From contig NZ_JARGNU010000001.1 of the NCBI RefSeq assembly GCF_029212375.1, positions 186,001-250,000 on the forward strand: a stretch of 64,000 nucleotides of DNA, in the 5' to 3' direction. A program made the position numbers and the translations under genes. The stretch is from Zhongshania sp. GTDB lineage: Bacteria > Pseudomonadota > Gammaproteobacteria > Pseudomonadales > Spongiibacteraceae. The notes under the pieces were generated by a model, which saw only the letters and a list, made by a program, of their open reading frames with translations, ran no database searches and was not told the origin of the DNA. Positions 43,545-51,893 of the stretch are shown here, piece after piece. How positions within the stretch are numbered: the stretch's first letter is position 1; the number at the start of each line of letters is the position of its first letter.

Positions 43545-44741
43545 ATGATCAAACCCCATGGCGCCGAAGAACTTAGCCCTTTATTTGTATACGACACTGA
43601 AAAACACCATGCCCTGAATGCCGAAGCGGAGACCCTGCCGTCACTGCTGGTTAGCTCTGCTGCTGCCGCTAACGCGGTTATGCTGGGTGCCGGTTACTTC
43701 ACGCCCTTAAAAGGCTATATGAACCTTGCCGATTCACTGGCGGTGGCGAAGGACCTGTGCACTACCGACGGTCTTTTCTGGCCCGTACCGATTGTTAACC
43801 TGACTAAAGATGCCCAGGGCATTACTGCTGGTCAGCGTATTGCTTTGCGCGACCCGAACGTTGAAGGCAATCCTGTATTGGCGATCATGGACGTTGACGC
43901 GGTTGAAGTGGTTAGCAGCGAACAAATCGACTTTATGGCCGAGAACATCTTCGGTACCTTGGATGACAAGCATCCCGGCGTGCAGACCTTTAAAGCGCAG
44001 GGCAACACCATGTTGTCTGGCCCGATTCAGGTGCTGAACTTCTCTTACTTCCAAGCTGATTTCCCAGATACCTTCCGCACTGCGGTTGAAATTCGCAATG
44101 AAATCGCTGAGCGTGGCTGGGAGAAGGTGGTTGCTTTCCAAACTCGTAACCCAATGCACCGCGCTCACGAAGAGCTGTGCCGTATGGCCATGGAAGGTCT
44201 GGGCACCGACGGTATCTTGATCCACATGCTGTTAGGTCAACTGAAACCAGGCGATATTCCAGCTCATGTTCGCGATGCGTCTATTCGTAAAATGGTTGAA
44301 GTTTACTTCCCCAAAAACACCGTGATGATCACCGGTTACGGCTTTGATATGTTATACGCTGGCCCCCGTGAAGCGGTGCTACACGCACTGTTCCGCCAGA
44401 ACTGTGGCTGTACTCATCTGATTGTTGGTCGCGACCACGCTGGTGTTGGCGATTACTACGGCGGCTTTGACGCCCAGACTATTTTCGACGAGAAAGTACC
44501 TGCTGGCGCCATGGATATTGAAATTTACCGCGCCGACCACACCGCTTACTCTAAGAAATTAGACAAAGTGGTGATGATGCGCGATGCGCCAGATCACGAC
44601 AAAGAAGACTTTGTGTTGCTGTCGGGCACTAAAGTGCGTGAAATGTTGGGCAATGGCATTGCGCCACCACCCGAGTTTTCACGTCCAGAAGTGGCTAAAA
44701 TTTTGATGGAATACTATCAAATTGAAGACGCTAAAGCGTAA
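43545..44741 (+). CDS. sat: ATP sulfurylase (sulfate adenylyltransferase, Sat type)
   Basis: This 398-residue enzyme makes APS from ATP and sulfate. It has QTRNPMHRAHE (199-209) and GRDHAGVGDYYG, the ATP/sulfate-binding motifs of the homo-oligomeric Sat family. This family is unrelated to the CysDN GTPase-linked enzyme usual in gammaproteobacteria. The neighbouring cysC supports assimilation rather than sulfur oxidation. GGAG precedes ATG by seven bases. Confidence 0.95.
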   Translation: MIKPHGAEELSPLFVYDTEKHHALNAEAETLPSLLVSSAAAANAVMLGAGYFTPLKGYMNLADSLAVAKDLCTTDGLFWPVPIVNLTKDAQGITAGQRIALRDPNVEGNPVLAIMDVDAVEVVSSEQIDFMAENIFGTLDDKHPGVQTFKAQGNTMLSGPIQVLNFSYFQADFPDTFRTAVEIRNEIAERGWEKVVAFQTRNPMHRAHEELCRMAMEGLGTDGILIHMLLGQLKPGDIPAHVRDASIRKMVEVYFPKNTVMITGYGFDMLYAGPREAVLHALFRQNCGCTHLIVGRDHAGVGDYYGGFDAQTIFDEKVPAGAMDIEIYRADHTAYSKKLDKVVMMRDAPDHDKEDFVLLSGTKVREMLGNGIAPPPEFSRPEVAKILMEYYQIEDAKA

Positions 44742-44790
44742 AGATCTACCGCCTGCCTAGCTGCTCTTGAGTGCTAGGTAGTGAGCTTAA

Positions 44791-44823
44791 AAAAACCGGC
44801 GCATAAATGCGCCGGTTTTTTTT
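44791..44823. terminator. strong bidirectional terminator after sat
   Basis: AACCGGCGCAT (44794-44804) and ATGCGCCGGTT (44807-44817) form a GC-rich stem, flanked by A-run on the left and T-run on the right. It serves sat and the convergent AraC-like gene. Confidence 0.9.
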
Positions 44824-44833
44824 GATCTGGTGT

Positions 44834-45814
44834 TTATATATCTGCTTTTAATAAGGCCGTTAAGCGCGCTTCGTTGTCTGGCATCAGCGCCGATACAATA
44901 AGTTTGTGAGGCGCTTTGAATTCGCTTAAATAATAACGTGCTTTTTCTGCAATTTGTTGTTCGAGCAATAGTTCAAAGCTGATATTAGATTTCGCTAGTT
45001 CAGCGTTTAGTTGGTCTTCTGTAACGGCCATATAAAACGCGAGTTCATTTTGGCTGCAGCCGGCAAAGCTCAGGCGTTGGTCAATAATTAAGCGGGCGCG
45101 ACCGATAAAGTCGCGGTTCTCTTGGAGGCCCTGTTGCAATATTTTAATTTGGGTTTCCATGCCGCGCATTAAATTTACATCGCAGGTGGCGACGCTGAAT
45201 TCTAATGCGTCAATTGGAATGTGGATGGCATCATAGGCTTGCTCAAAAGCGAGCTCGCATTGGAAAAACTGTTGGAAAGTATCCGAAAAACGTCCCCCGA
45301 GGCTTTTACTGCTAAAGCTGATTTTACTTGGTCGCCAAAGCCTGCCCGACATATTTTTTAGCAGCATAAACATTTGTGCAATGCCAAATAAATTGCGCTG
45401 GCGCCAGTGCTCGCAGTTGGAACGCGTGGAGGTTTTAAATAAGATCAGCTGGTCGTTGTCGATTTTATGCTGCCAGTGGCTGGTGTCTTGATAAAAAGCG
45501 CTATATAGATGCGCTTTATCTAAACCGCTACGCAGGGTGGTGCTAAGCGACATAAGGCGAGCGGCTAGGCCCAGTTGTGGTGCTTGTAATTTGCGGGCAA
45601 CGTGCAACGCGAGATCGTGGCAGTGATAGTCTCGTGCTATAGCCTCTAAGATGCAGCCAAATAATAAACTGGGAACGAGTTTGCCAGGTGCTAGTAGCAG
45701 CGAGGGCGATAAGCCGAGCTTGTGCATCGTATCTTTAAGATCAATGCCTAGTGCGTTGCAGGCTTCTTCTAGGGCGTTAAGAATATCGCCATCTTGGGTA
45801 AGAATGTGTTTCAT
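44834..45814 (-). CDS. AraC-family regulator with shortened C-terminal helix-turn-helix
   Basis: This 326-residue protein has the N-terminal effector domain of the OruR/ArgR-type AraC regulators (PSLLFGCILEAIARDYHCHD through FQCELAFEQAYDAIHIP). The DNA-binding part holds the first helix-turn-helix (CSQNELAFYMAVTEDQLNAEL, then SFELLLEQQIAEKARYYL). The second, usually LGFSEPSAFSRAFRRWTG, is replaced by APHKLIVSALMPDNEARLTA and the protein ends. It is divergent from the molybdopterin oxidoreductase and probably regulates it. Confidence 0.75.
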   Translation of the reverse strand: MKHILTQDGDILNALEEACNALGIDLKDTMHKLGLSPSLLLAPGKLVPSLLFGCILEAIARDYHCHDLALHVARKLQAPQLGLAARLMSLSTTLRSGLDKAHLYSAFYQDTSHWQHKIDNDQLILFKTSTRSNCEHWRQRNLFGIAQMFMLLKNMSGRLWRPSKISFSSKSLGGRFSDTFQQFFQCELAFEQAYDAIHIPIDALEFSVATCDVNLMRGMETQIKILQQGLQENRDFIGRARLIIDQRLSFAGCSQNELAFYMAVTEDQLNAELAKSNISFELLLEQQIAEKARYYLSEFKAPHKLIVSALMPDNEARLTALLKADI

Positions 45815-45985
45815 CGCATCTACTTAGTCATTATTCATAGTTAATTGCGTAGCAAATTATGTGCCTAGTTATATAGTGGCAGTTCTTGCTCGCTTTGGGA
45901 ATAAAGAGGTAAGTTGGTGTAATCGCTGATAACATTGAGTCGGTAAGCCCTAATCAATAACAATAGCCGAACCGAGGGTATCTGT

Positions 45986-48130
45986 ATGTCTGCCAGCAAA
46001 ACCCATTTCCGCACCTGTAATTTATGTGAAGCCATGTGTGGTATTGCAATTAAGCTTGAAGACGGTGTTATCACCTCAATAAAAGGTGACGAGGACGACA
46101 GCTTTAGCCGTGGTCATATATGCCCCAAGGCCATTGCCCTTAAAGACTTATATGAAGACCCAGATCGCATCCGTCGGCCGCTGCACAAAGTCGACGGCGA
46201 GTGGCAGGAGCTGAGTTGGGAGGATGCGTTAGACAAGGTCGCCGCGCGTATCGCCAGCCTACAGGCTGAGCACGGTCACGATGCACTTGGTGTGTATCTG
46301 GGTAATCCCAATGTTCATAACACTGGCTCGCTGCTAATGAGCGGCGGCGTATTGCGGGCTTTAAAAACCAAGAACAAATTTTCGGCGACCTCGGTAGATC
46401 AGCTGCCTCACCATATTGTGTCGTGGAAATTATTTGGTCATCAGTTGCGGATTCCAGTACCGGATATTGATAATACCGACCACTTCTTAATGTTTGGCGC
46501 TAATCCGCTGGCATCTAACGGCAGCATTATGAGTGTGGCGGATGTTAAACAACGGCTTAAAGATGTGCGTAAGCGTGGCAAATTGGTGGTGGTTGATCCT
46601 CGCCGCACGGCGACGGCAGAGCTGGCCGATGCCCATTATTTTGTGCGGCCCGGCAGTGATGTGCTGGTGCTGCTTGCCATGCTCAATGTGCTGTTTAGCG
46701 ATAATTTAGTGGATACCGGAAGTTTGGCGGAACAGCTCGACCAGCTTCCCGCCGACCTTGCACCGGTGTTCGCAGAATTTAGTCCAGAAAAGGTGGCGCC
46801 GCTGACCGGCATGGGCGCCGAGGTTATTCGGGGCATGGTGCATGATTTTTGCGCTGCGTCGCAGCCTGTGATGTACGGTCGGCTGGGGGTGTCGGTGCAG
46901 GAGTTTGGCACCTTAACTCAGTATCTCATCATGCTTTTTAATATATTAACAGGGCGGCTAAACAGTGTTGGTGGGCTGATGTTTACCAAGCCCGCGGTGG
47001 ATATTTTGGCCCAGAGTGGTCGTGGCAATATGGGCCGCTACCACAGCCGCGTGCGTGGGTTGCCAGAGTTTAATGGCGAGCTGCCAGTGGCGACCCTGGC
47101 CGAAGAAATTACCACGCCAGGCGCGGGCCAAATAAAAGGCATGGTGCTTATAGCCGGTAATCCGGTGTTGTCGACGCCCAATGGTGAGCAGTTGGATAGG
47201 GCGTTTGCCAAATTGGACTTATTGGTGGCAGTTGATTTTTATATTAATGAAAGCAGCCGTCACGCCGATTTTATTTTACCGCCGGTTAGCCCCTTAGAGC
47301 GCGAACATTACGATGTGATTTTTAATGTACTGGCGGTACGCAATAACGCCCGTTACGCCGAAGCACTATTTCCTCGGCCCAAAGATGGCCGCCACGACTG
47401 GGAAATATTGCTGGATCTGCAGGACCGGCTTCAGCCGCCGCACAGCCTCAAAGACAAGCTAGCTCGTAAAGCAGTTAGGCGTATGGGGCCGTCGGGTTTA
47501 CTGGCCGTATTGTTGCGCAAGGGCCCCTACGGTGGTGGCCGCAACCCCTTCGCGGGGCTGAGCTTGAGCAAGCTTAAAAAATCTCCGCATGGTATCGATT
47601 TAGGGGCATTAAAACCCGCGCCAGCAGGGGGTACCTATCATCGTGATGGCAGGATTCATTTGGAAACGGAATTTTTCCTAAAGGACTTAACGCGGGTAAA
47701 AACCCGATTCTTTAACCGTGAAGCGGGCATCGATAAATATTTGTTGATTGGCCGGCGCGATGTGCGCAGCAATAATTCTTGGTTGCACAATAGCCATCGC
47801 CTCGTTAAGGGTAAGGATCGCTGCACGGTTTTGATCAACCCCGAAGATGCAATGCACCTAAAGGTGGAAGATGGGCAGCAACTGCGGGTTAGCTCGCGGG
47901 TAGGCAGTATTGAACTTGCCGCGGCGATCAGCGACGAAATGATGCCAGGTGTGATTAGTATCCCCCACGGCTGGGGGCATCATCGCAGCGGTACGCAATG
48001 GCTTGAGGCCGAGGCCCACGCTGGCGTGAGTGTGAATGATTTAACCGATGAAATGCATATTGATGAGCTGTCGGGCAATGCGGTTTTGAATGGGGTGCCG
48101 GTAACGTTGCAGGGCTTGGGCCGATCCTGA
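45986..48130 (+). CDS. molybdopterin-dependent oxidoreductase with N-terminal [4Fe-4S] motif
   Basis: This 714-residue protein of the DMSO-reductase superfamily has four cluster cysteines, Cys11, Cys14, Cys18 and Cys46, and a C-terminal molydopterin-dinucleotide binding domain (SRVGSIELAAAISDEMMPGV). It has no Tat signal, so it should be cytoplasmic. At the usual Mo-ligand site (formate dehydrogenases have CARVUHG or CARVCH) the sequence reads SVDQLPHHIVSW, so I see no Cys or Sec there. The substrate is unknown; formate dehydrogenase is not supported. Confidence 0.85.
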   Translation: MSASKTHFRTCNLCEAMCGIAIKLEDGVITSIKGDEDDSFSRGHICPKAIALKDLYEDPDRIRRPLHKVDGEWQELSWEDALDKVAARIASLQAEHGHDALGVYLGNPNVHNTGSLLMSGGVLRALKTKNKFSATSVDQLPHHIVSWKLFGHQLRIPVPDIDNTDHFLMFGANPLASNGSIMSVADVKQRLKDVRKRGKLVVVDPRRTATAELADAHYFVRPGSDVLVLLAMLNVLFSDNLVDTGSLAEQLDQLPADLAPVFAEFSPEKVAPLTGMGAEVIRGMVHDFCAASQPVMYGRLGVSVQEFGTLTQYLIMLFNILTGRLNSVGGLMFTKPAVDILAQSGRGNMGRYHSRVRGLPEFNGELPVATLAEEITTPGAGQIKGMVLIAGNPVLSTPNGEQLDRAFAKLDLLVAVDFYINESSRHADFILPPVSPLEREHYDVIFNVLAVRNNARYAEALFPRPKDGRHDWEILLDLQDRLQPPHSLKDKLARKAVRRMGPSGLLAVLLRKGPYGGGRNPFAGLSLSKLKKSPHGIDLGALKPAPAGGTYHRDGRIHLETEFFLKDLTRVKTRFFNREAGIDKYLLIGRRDVRSNNSWLHNSHRLVKGKDRCTVLINPEDAMHLKVEDGQQLRVSSRVGSIELAAAISDEMMPGVISIPHGWGHHRSGTQWLEAEAHAGVSVNDLTDEMHIDELSGNAVLNGVPVTLQGLGRS

Positions 48131-48140
48131 GCTTGGCTAA

Positions 48141-48256
48141 ACGCTTGACGGGAGACGCTTTTATTCGCTTCGCTCACTAAGCCGCTTAAGAGCATTCTTT
48201 TGCGTCTCCCGTCGTCCATCAAGCGTGGCTCGCGACACCAGACTTCCGACGTCAAG
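48141..48256. repeat. palindromic repeat cluster G between convergent genes
   Basis: ACGCTTGACGGGAGACG (48141-48157) faces GCGTCTCCCGTCGTCC (48202-48217) with ATCAAGCGT. It then runs through CCAGACTTCCGACGTCAAGC, which covers the stop codon of the DUF2132 gene. It forms a long potential hairpin between the two converging genes. Confidence 0.82.
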
Positions 48257-48515
48257 CCTTTTTCGTTGGCCGTTTACTGCGAATATACAGCGCCTCTACC
48301 TTTTGCCGCGCCCATGGGGTGCGGCGTAAAAACTTTAGGCTAGATGCTACGCTGGGCTCGTCGGTAAAACATTTAATTTTAATGCGCCGTCCCAGCTCCT
48401 CCCAGCCAAATTGCTGCTCAAGCTGAACGATTATCATCTCTAGGGTCATGCCGTGCATAGGGTCTTTTGAACCCGATTTGGGCGCTGGCGCGGCACCTTT
48501 GGCAGACTCAGTCAT
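48252..48515 (-). CDS. VF530-family (DUF2132) DNA-binding protein
   Basis: This 87-residue protein has the pattern DPMHGMTLEMIIVQLEQQFGW and IKIKCFTDEPSVASSLKFL with RRTPWARQKVEALY, which I recognise as the VF530/DUF2132 family. The Vibrio structure gave the family its DNA-binding label; its biological role is unknown. ATG 48515 overlaps the RRM gene by eight bases, so translation is probably coupled. A longer upstream frame is not supported. Confidence 0.8.
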   Translation of the reverse strand: MTESAKGAAPAPKSGSKDPMHGMTLEMIIVQLEQQFGWEELGRRIKIKCFTDEPSVASSLKFLRRTPWARQKVEALYIRSKRPTKKA

Positions 48516-48813
48516 TGTTGTTGAGGTCAGTGTCTGGCGTAGTTTCAAGGTCATCGCTTGTAGTTTCTTCAGCACGGACTTCTGCTCGTTTAACGCGGAT
48601 TTTAAAGCCGCCGATAATTTTTCCATTGATGTTTTGCATGGCGATTTTGGCTTCGCCAGCTTTGGGCATGTTTACAAAGCCAAAGCCCTTGGACAGGTTT
48701 GCGTCTTCATCTCTGACCAGTTGCAGAGATTGCACTGCGCCGTACGCTTCAAACAGATCGAGTAGCTCGGCTTCGGTGGTGGTGCGGTTGAGGTTGCGAA
48801 TCAGTAATTTCAT
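48508..48813 (-). CDS. RRM-type RNA-binding protein
   Basis: This 101-residue protein is one RNA-recognition motif: RNP2 is LLIRNL (3-8) and RNP1 is KGFGFVNM (about 42-49). An acidic, Thr-rich tail follows. Small single-RRM proteins are common in marine gammaproteobacteria and cyanobacteria, where some affect RNA stability or cold response. It is followed by the overlapping VF530 gene and preceded by the BepA-like gene, 93 bases away. Confidence 0.92.
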   Translation of the reverse strand: MKLLIRNLNRTTTEAELLDLFEAYGAVQSLQLVRDEDANLSKGFGFVNMPKAGEAKIAMQNINGKIIGGFKIRVKRAEVRAEETTSDDLETTPDTDLNNND

Positions 48814-48906
48814 GGTGTGGCCGTTTTAGTGATATGCGCGAAGTATAGCGTTTATAGGCTTTAACTGCGCGTTAAAGCCCGCTGCAAACCGTGAAAATGG
48901 CCTAAT

Positions 48907-50340
48907 TCACAGGTTTTTTAATTTCTCTTCCATATCGGCGATGTCGCGCAGGCGCTGTTTGATGCGACCCTGCTGAATTTTATTGTTTGCTGTTAATTCG
49001 TAGGCGTAGCGCAGCTGCATTTTGGCCCGTTCAAATTGGGCCTGCAAAATAAAGTATTCGGCGCGGGCGATGTGTACACCAAGAATGTTGCCCGCAAGTC
49101 CCCGCACTTCGGCCAATTGATACCAGAGATTAGGGTCTTCTGGGCGCTCTCGCGACTGGCGGCTCAGCACTTGGTCGGCTTCAGTAAAGCGATTGGCGCG
49201 CTGCAGGGCATCGCTGAGTTTAATGGTGTAGGGGTAGTTGTTGGGGGCGAGCGCCAATTGATTTTGCAGAAGCTCAATGGCTGCGTCGTAGCGCTTTTGG
49301 CCTAGCAACACGTCGGCTTTGGCCAGTTGGTAGGCAATGCGGCCGCTGTCATCTTTTAGTAGTGGTGCCAATTGTTCATCGGCCTCTGCCCAGCGATTTA
49401 ATTCTAGCAGGGCAATCACTGCGCCGTAGCGATATGCCTCGCCATTGATACCCGTATGGTTTTGCCAAGTTTTGAGTAAGTCTTCGGGTTTGTTGCTGTG
49501 TTGCAGAGCGGCGCGCATCCGCATTAACTGGAAATTAAGGTTGTCGGTGTACACCTTGCGGGGATATTGGCGGGCGCGGTTGGCACTGTCGCTGATCCGA
49601 TTGTCGGTGAGGGGGTGGGTTAATAAGAACTCAGGCGGCTTTGAACGCGCATAGCGCATATTGGCATTCATGTTAACGAACATGGAGGGAATGCCATTGG
49701 GGTCCATATTTGCCCGCGATAGGGTTTCCATGCCGAGTCTGTCAGCTTCTTGTTCGTGTTGGCGGCTAAAGCGCAGCTGGCTGTCGAGTGCGGCCGCTTG
49801 GGTGGCCGTAATGGCAGCCATGCCGGCGTCGGCCCCCGCAGTGGCGGCTAACACCACGCCTGCGAGCAAGCCGGCGAGGGTTGGAATGGTGCTCTGTTTG
49901 GCATTGTCCAAAGAGCGGCTAAAGTGGCGCTGGCTAAGGTGGGCAATTTCGTGGGCCAGCACGCCGGCGAGCTGCGCTTCGTTGTCGGTATACAGGAATA
50001 TACCGTTGTGAACACCAACCACGCCGCCAGGCACCGCAAAGGCATTTATACTGGCATTGTCGACAATAACGGTCTCTAGACGGCGGTCTTTGAGCTCACT
50101 ATTAGAGGCAAGGCGGTAGAGTAAGCCTTCGAGATACTCTTGCATTAGCGGATCGTTAACTGTTTTTACGCTACTGCGGAACATTTTCAGCCACATCCGG
50201 CCCAAGTCGTGCTCTTGCTGTGCTGAGTAACGGGAGGCGGTGACATCGCCAAGGTCAGGAAGGTTGTCGCTGGGTGTGTTGTCGCCAAAGACGAGACTGG
50301 CGAAGACAAAAAGACTGATACCAAAGGCACGTTTGAACAC
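48907..50340 (-). CDS. bepA: BepA-like periplasmic M48 metalloprotease with TPR repeats
   Basis: This 477-residue protein has a signal peptide (FGISLFVFASLVFG), an M48 catalytic domain with the zinc motif HEIAH (130-134) and downstream EQEADRLG, and a C-terminal TPR region of about 170 residues. E. coli BepA (YfgC) is 487 residues and assists or degrades LptD and other outer-membrane proteins with the BAM complex. It is divergent from the TusA-like gene, as in pseudomonads. Confidence 0.93.
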   Translation of the reverse strand: MFKRAFGISLFVFASLVFGDNTPSDNLPDLGDVTASRYSAQQEHDLGRMWLKMFRSSVKTVNDPLMQEYLEGLLYRLASNSELKDRRLETVIVDNASINAFAVPGGVVGVHNGIFLYTDNEAQLAGVLAHEIAHLSQRHFSRSLDNAKQSTIPTLAGLLAGVVLAATAGADAGMAAITATQAAALDSQLRFSRQHEQEADRLGMETLSRANMDPNGIPSMFVNMNANMRYARSKPPEFLLTHPLTDNRISDSANRARQYPRKVYTDNLNFQLMRMRAALQHSNKPEDLLKTWQNHTGINGEAYRYGAVIALLELNRWAEADEQLAPLLKDDSGRIAYQLAKADVLLGQKRYDAAIELLQNQLALAPNNYPYTIKLSDALQRANRFTEADQVLSRQSRERPEDPNLWYQLAEVRGLAGNILGVHIARAEYFILQAQFERAKMQLRYAYELTANNKIQQGRIKQRLRDIADMEEKLKNL

Positions 50341-50439
50341 AGAGAATCCTTACCCAGCTGCAAAGGAATGAGATGATGTGGCCCTTGATAATACAAGAGC
50401 ATTGGCAGTATGACCCCATTATCACCTAAAAGTGCTGGC

Positions 50440-50468
50440 TTGGGCCACGATGCCGCGCAGGCTATACT
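50440..50468 (+). promoter_or_regulatory. candidate sigma-70 promoter of the TusA-like gene
   Basis: TATACT (50463-50468) is a strong -10, and TTGGGC (50440-50445) is a weak -35, 17 bases apart. Transcription would start near 50475. Confidence 0.4.
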
Positions 50469-50498
50469 AGCGACAATCTCTTATTGCATATTGAATTT

Positions 50499-50729
50499 AT
50501 GACGCTTATTGATATCTATTTAGACGCCTGCAGCTTAGATTGTCCGCTGCCATTATTAAAGGCCAAACAAGCCTTAAACCGTATGGAATCTGGCCAAGTG
50601 CTAGAAGTGCTGGCAACGGATGTTGGCTCGTGGCGAGATTTCGAGGTATTTGCCCAGCAAAGTGGCAATACTTTGCTGCTCAGCGAAGAGCAGGATGCGC
50701 GTTACCGTTATTTGTTAAAAAAGAAGTAG
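50499..50729 (+). CDS. TusA-family sulfurtransferase-like protein
   Basis: This 76-residue protein carries the TusA motif CSLDCPLPLLKAKQAL; the cysteine before PLPLL is the expected sulfur carrier. TusA relays sulfur for tRNA thiolation, but the gene order here (bepA, TusA-like, perM) matches P. aeruginosa PA1005-PA1007, where PA1006 is tied to molybdenum-enzyme function. I start it at ATG 50499; the upstream TTG 50484 has no clear ribosome site, and the ATG also lacks a strong one. Confidence 0.88.
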   Translation: MTLIDIYLDACSLDCPLPLLKAKQALNRMESGQVLEVLATDVGSWRDFEVFAQQSGNTLLLSEEQDARYRYLLKKK

Positions 50730-50765
50730 AACCCCTCCCTCGTACTATTTTGTAAGGACCGCTTC

Positions 50766-51848
50766 ATGCTGGGTATTGTTCGTTCGTGGTTTGATCGACT
50801 ATTTGCTGAGGAAGAAACAGTCGTTCTGCTATTGCTCATCGTAGCGGTGTTGGTGTTAATGCTCACCTTGGGCAATGTGCTGGTGCCGATTGTGGCCAGT
50901 ATTGTTTTGGCGTTTATGATGCAGGGTATTATTGCGCGCTTAAGTCGCGCGGGCGCCCCGCAATGGCTGGCTATCACAGTGGCCTACGCAATCTTTGTAA
51001 GTGTGTTTTTCGGGGTTTTGGTGGTGCTGCTACCACTGGTTTGGCAGCAGCTGATTAATTTGTTTCAAGAGCTGCCAACCATGCTGCGCAAGCTTCAGCA
51101 TTTATTGCTGGTCTTGCCTGAGCGTTCTGAATTTGTCACCGAGCAGCAAATACGCGAGTGGATGGCCATCGCCAGTAAAGAGCTGGGGTCTGCGGGGCAA
51201 TACCTGCTAAGTTTCTCATTAGCTCAGCTGCCCAACGTTGTTGGCTTATTGCTGAATATCGTGTTGATTCCGATTTTGGTGTTTTTCTTTTTAAAGGACA
51301 AAGTCGCCATCATAGGCTGGCTGTCGAGTTTCTTACCTAATCGCCGGCCTTTACTGAGCGCGGTATGGTCAGAGATGAATGTTCAGGTTGCCAATTACGT
51401 GCGTGGCAAGGCAGTGGAAATTGTTATTGTCGGCGTGGTGTCTTACATCTGTTTTGAAGTGATTGGCTTAAATTATCCGGCGCTTTTGGCGTTGTTGGTG
51501 GGCTTGTCGGTGGTGATTCCTTATATAGGCGCCGCGGTAGTCACCTTGCCAGTTTTGTTGGTGGGTTACATTCAGTGGGGTTGGGGCGGGGAGTTTTTTA
51601 CCCTGTTCATGGTCTACAGTGTGATCCAAGGTTTAGATGGTAATGTACTGGTGCCGTTATTGTTTTCGGAGGCGGTAAATATGCACCCCGTGGCGATTAT
51701 TGTTGCGGTTCTGGTGTTTGGCGGCATCTGGGGAATATGGGGGGTGTTTTTTGCCATCCCGTTAGCGACTTTGGTTAAAGCCATTTTATACGCATGGCCT
51801 CGTCCAATGCGTGCGGTGACACGTGAAATCGACCCACCTGCTGCGTAA
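50766..51848 (+). CDS. perM: AI-2E/PerM family membrane protein
   Basis: This 360-residue protein has about seven or eight transmembrane helices. It ends the middle domain with GLDGNVLVPLLFSEAVNMHP and IWGVFFAIPLATLVKAI, conserved in the AI-2E family. Members include E. coli PerM, TqsA (linked to AI-2 export) and Na+/H+ antiporters, so the substrate is uncertain. It starts 36 bases after the TusA-like gene, probably in one operon. Confidence 0.87.
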   Translation: MLGIVRSWFDRLFAEEETVVLLLLIVAVLVLMLTLGNVLVPIVASIVLAFMMQGIIARLSRAGAPQWLAITVAYAIFVSVFFGVLVVLLPLVWQQLINLFQELPTMLRKLQHLLLVLPERSEFVTEQQIREWMAIASKELGSAGQYLLSFSLAQLPNVVGLLLNIVLIPILVFFFLKDKVAIIGWLSSFLPNRRPLLSAVWSEMNVQVANYVRGKAVEIVIVGVVSYICFEVIGLNYPALLALLVGLSVVIPYIGAAVVTLPVLLVGYIQWGWGGEFFTLFMVYSVIQGLDGNVLVPLLFSEAVNMHPVAIIVAVLVFGGIWGIWGVFFAIPLATLVKAILYAWPRPMRAVTREIDPPAA

Positions 51849-51893
51849 TAGCGGCAGCTGGGTGCTAATTTGTACTTTTAATAAGGAAGCTTT

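Noticed and set aside
20737-48256. Possible CRISPR array from repeated GTCAGAC and GGGAGAC units
   Set aside because: Copies are palindromic, dispersed kilobases apart, in both orientations, without regular spacers or cas genes.
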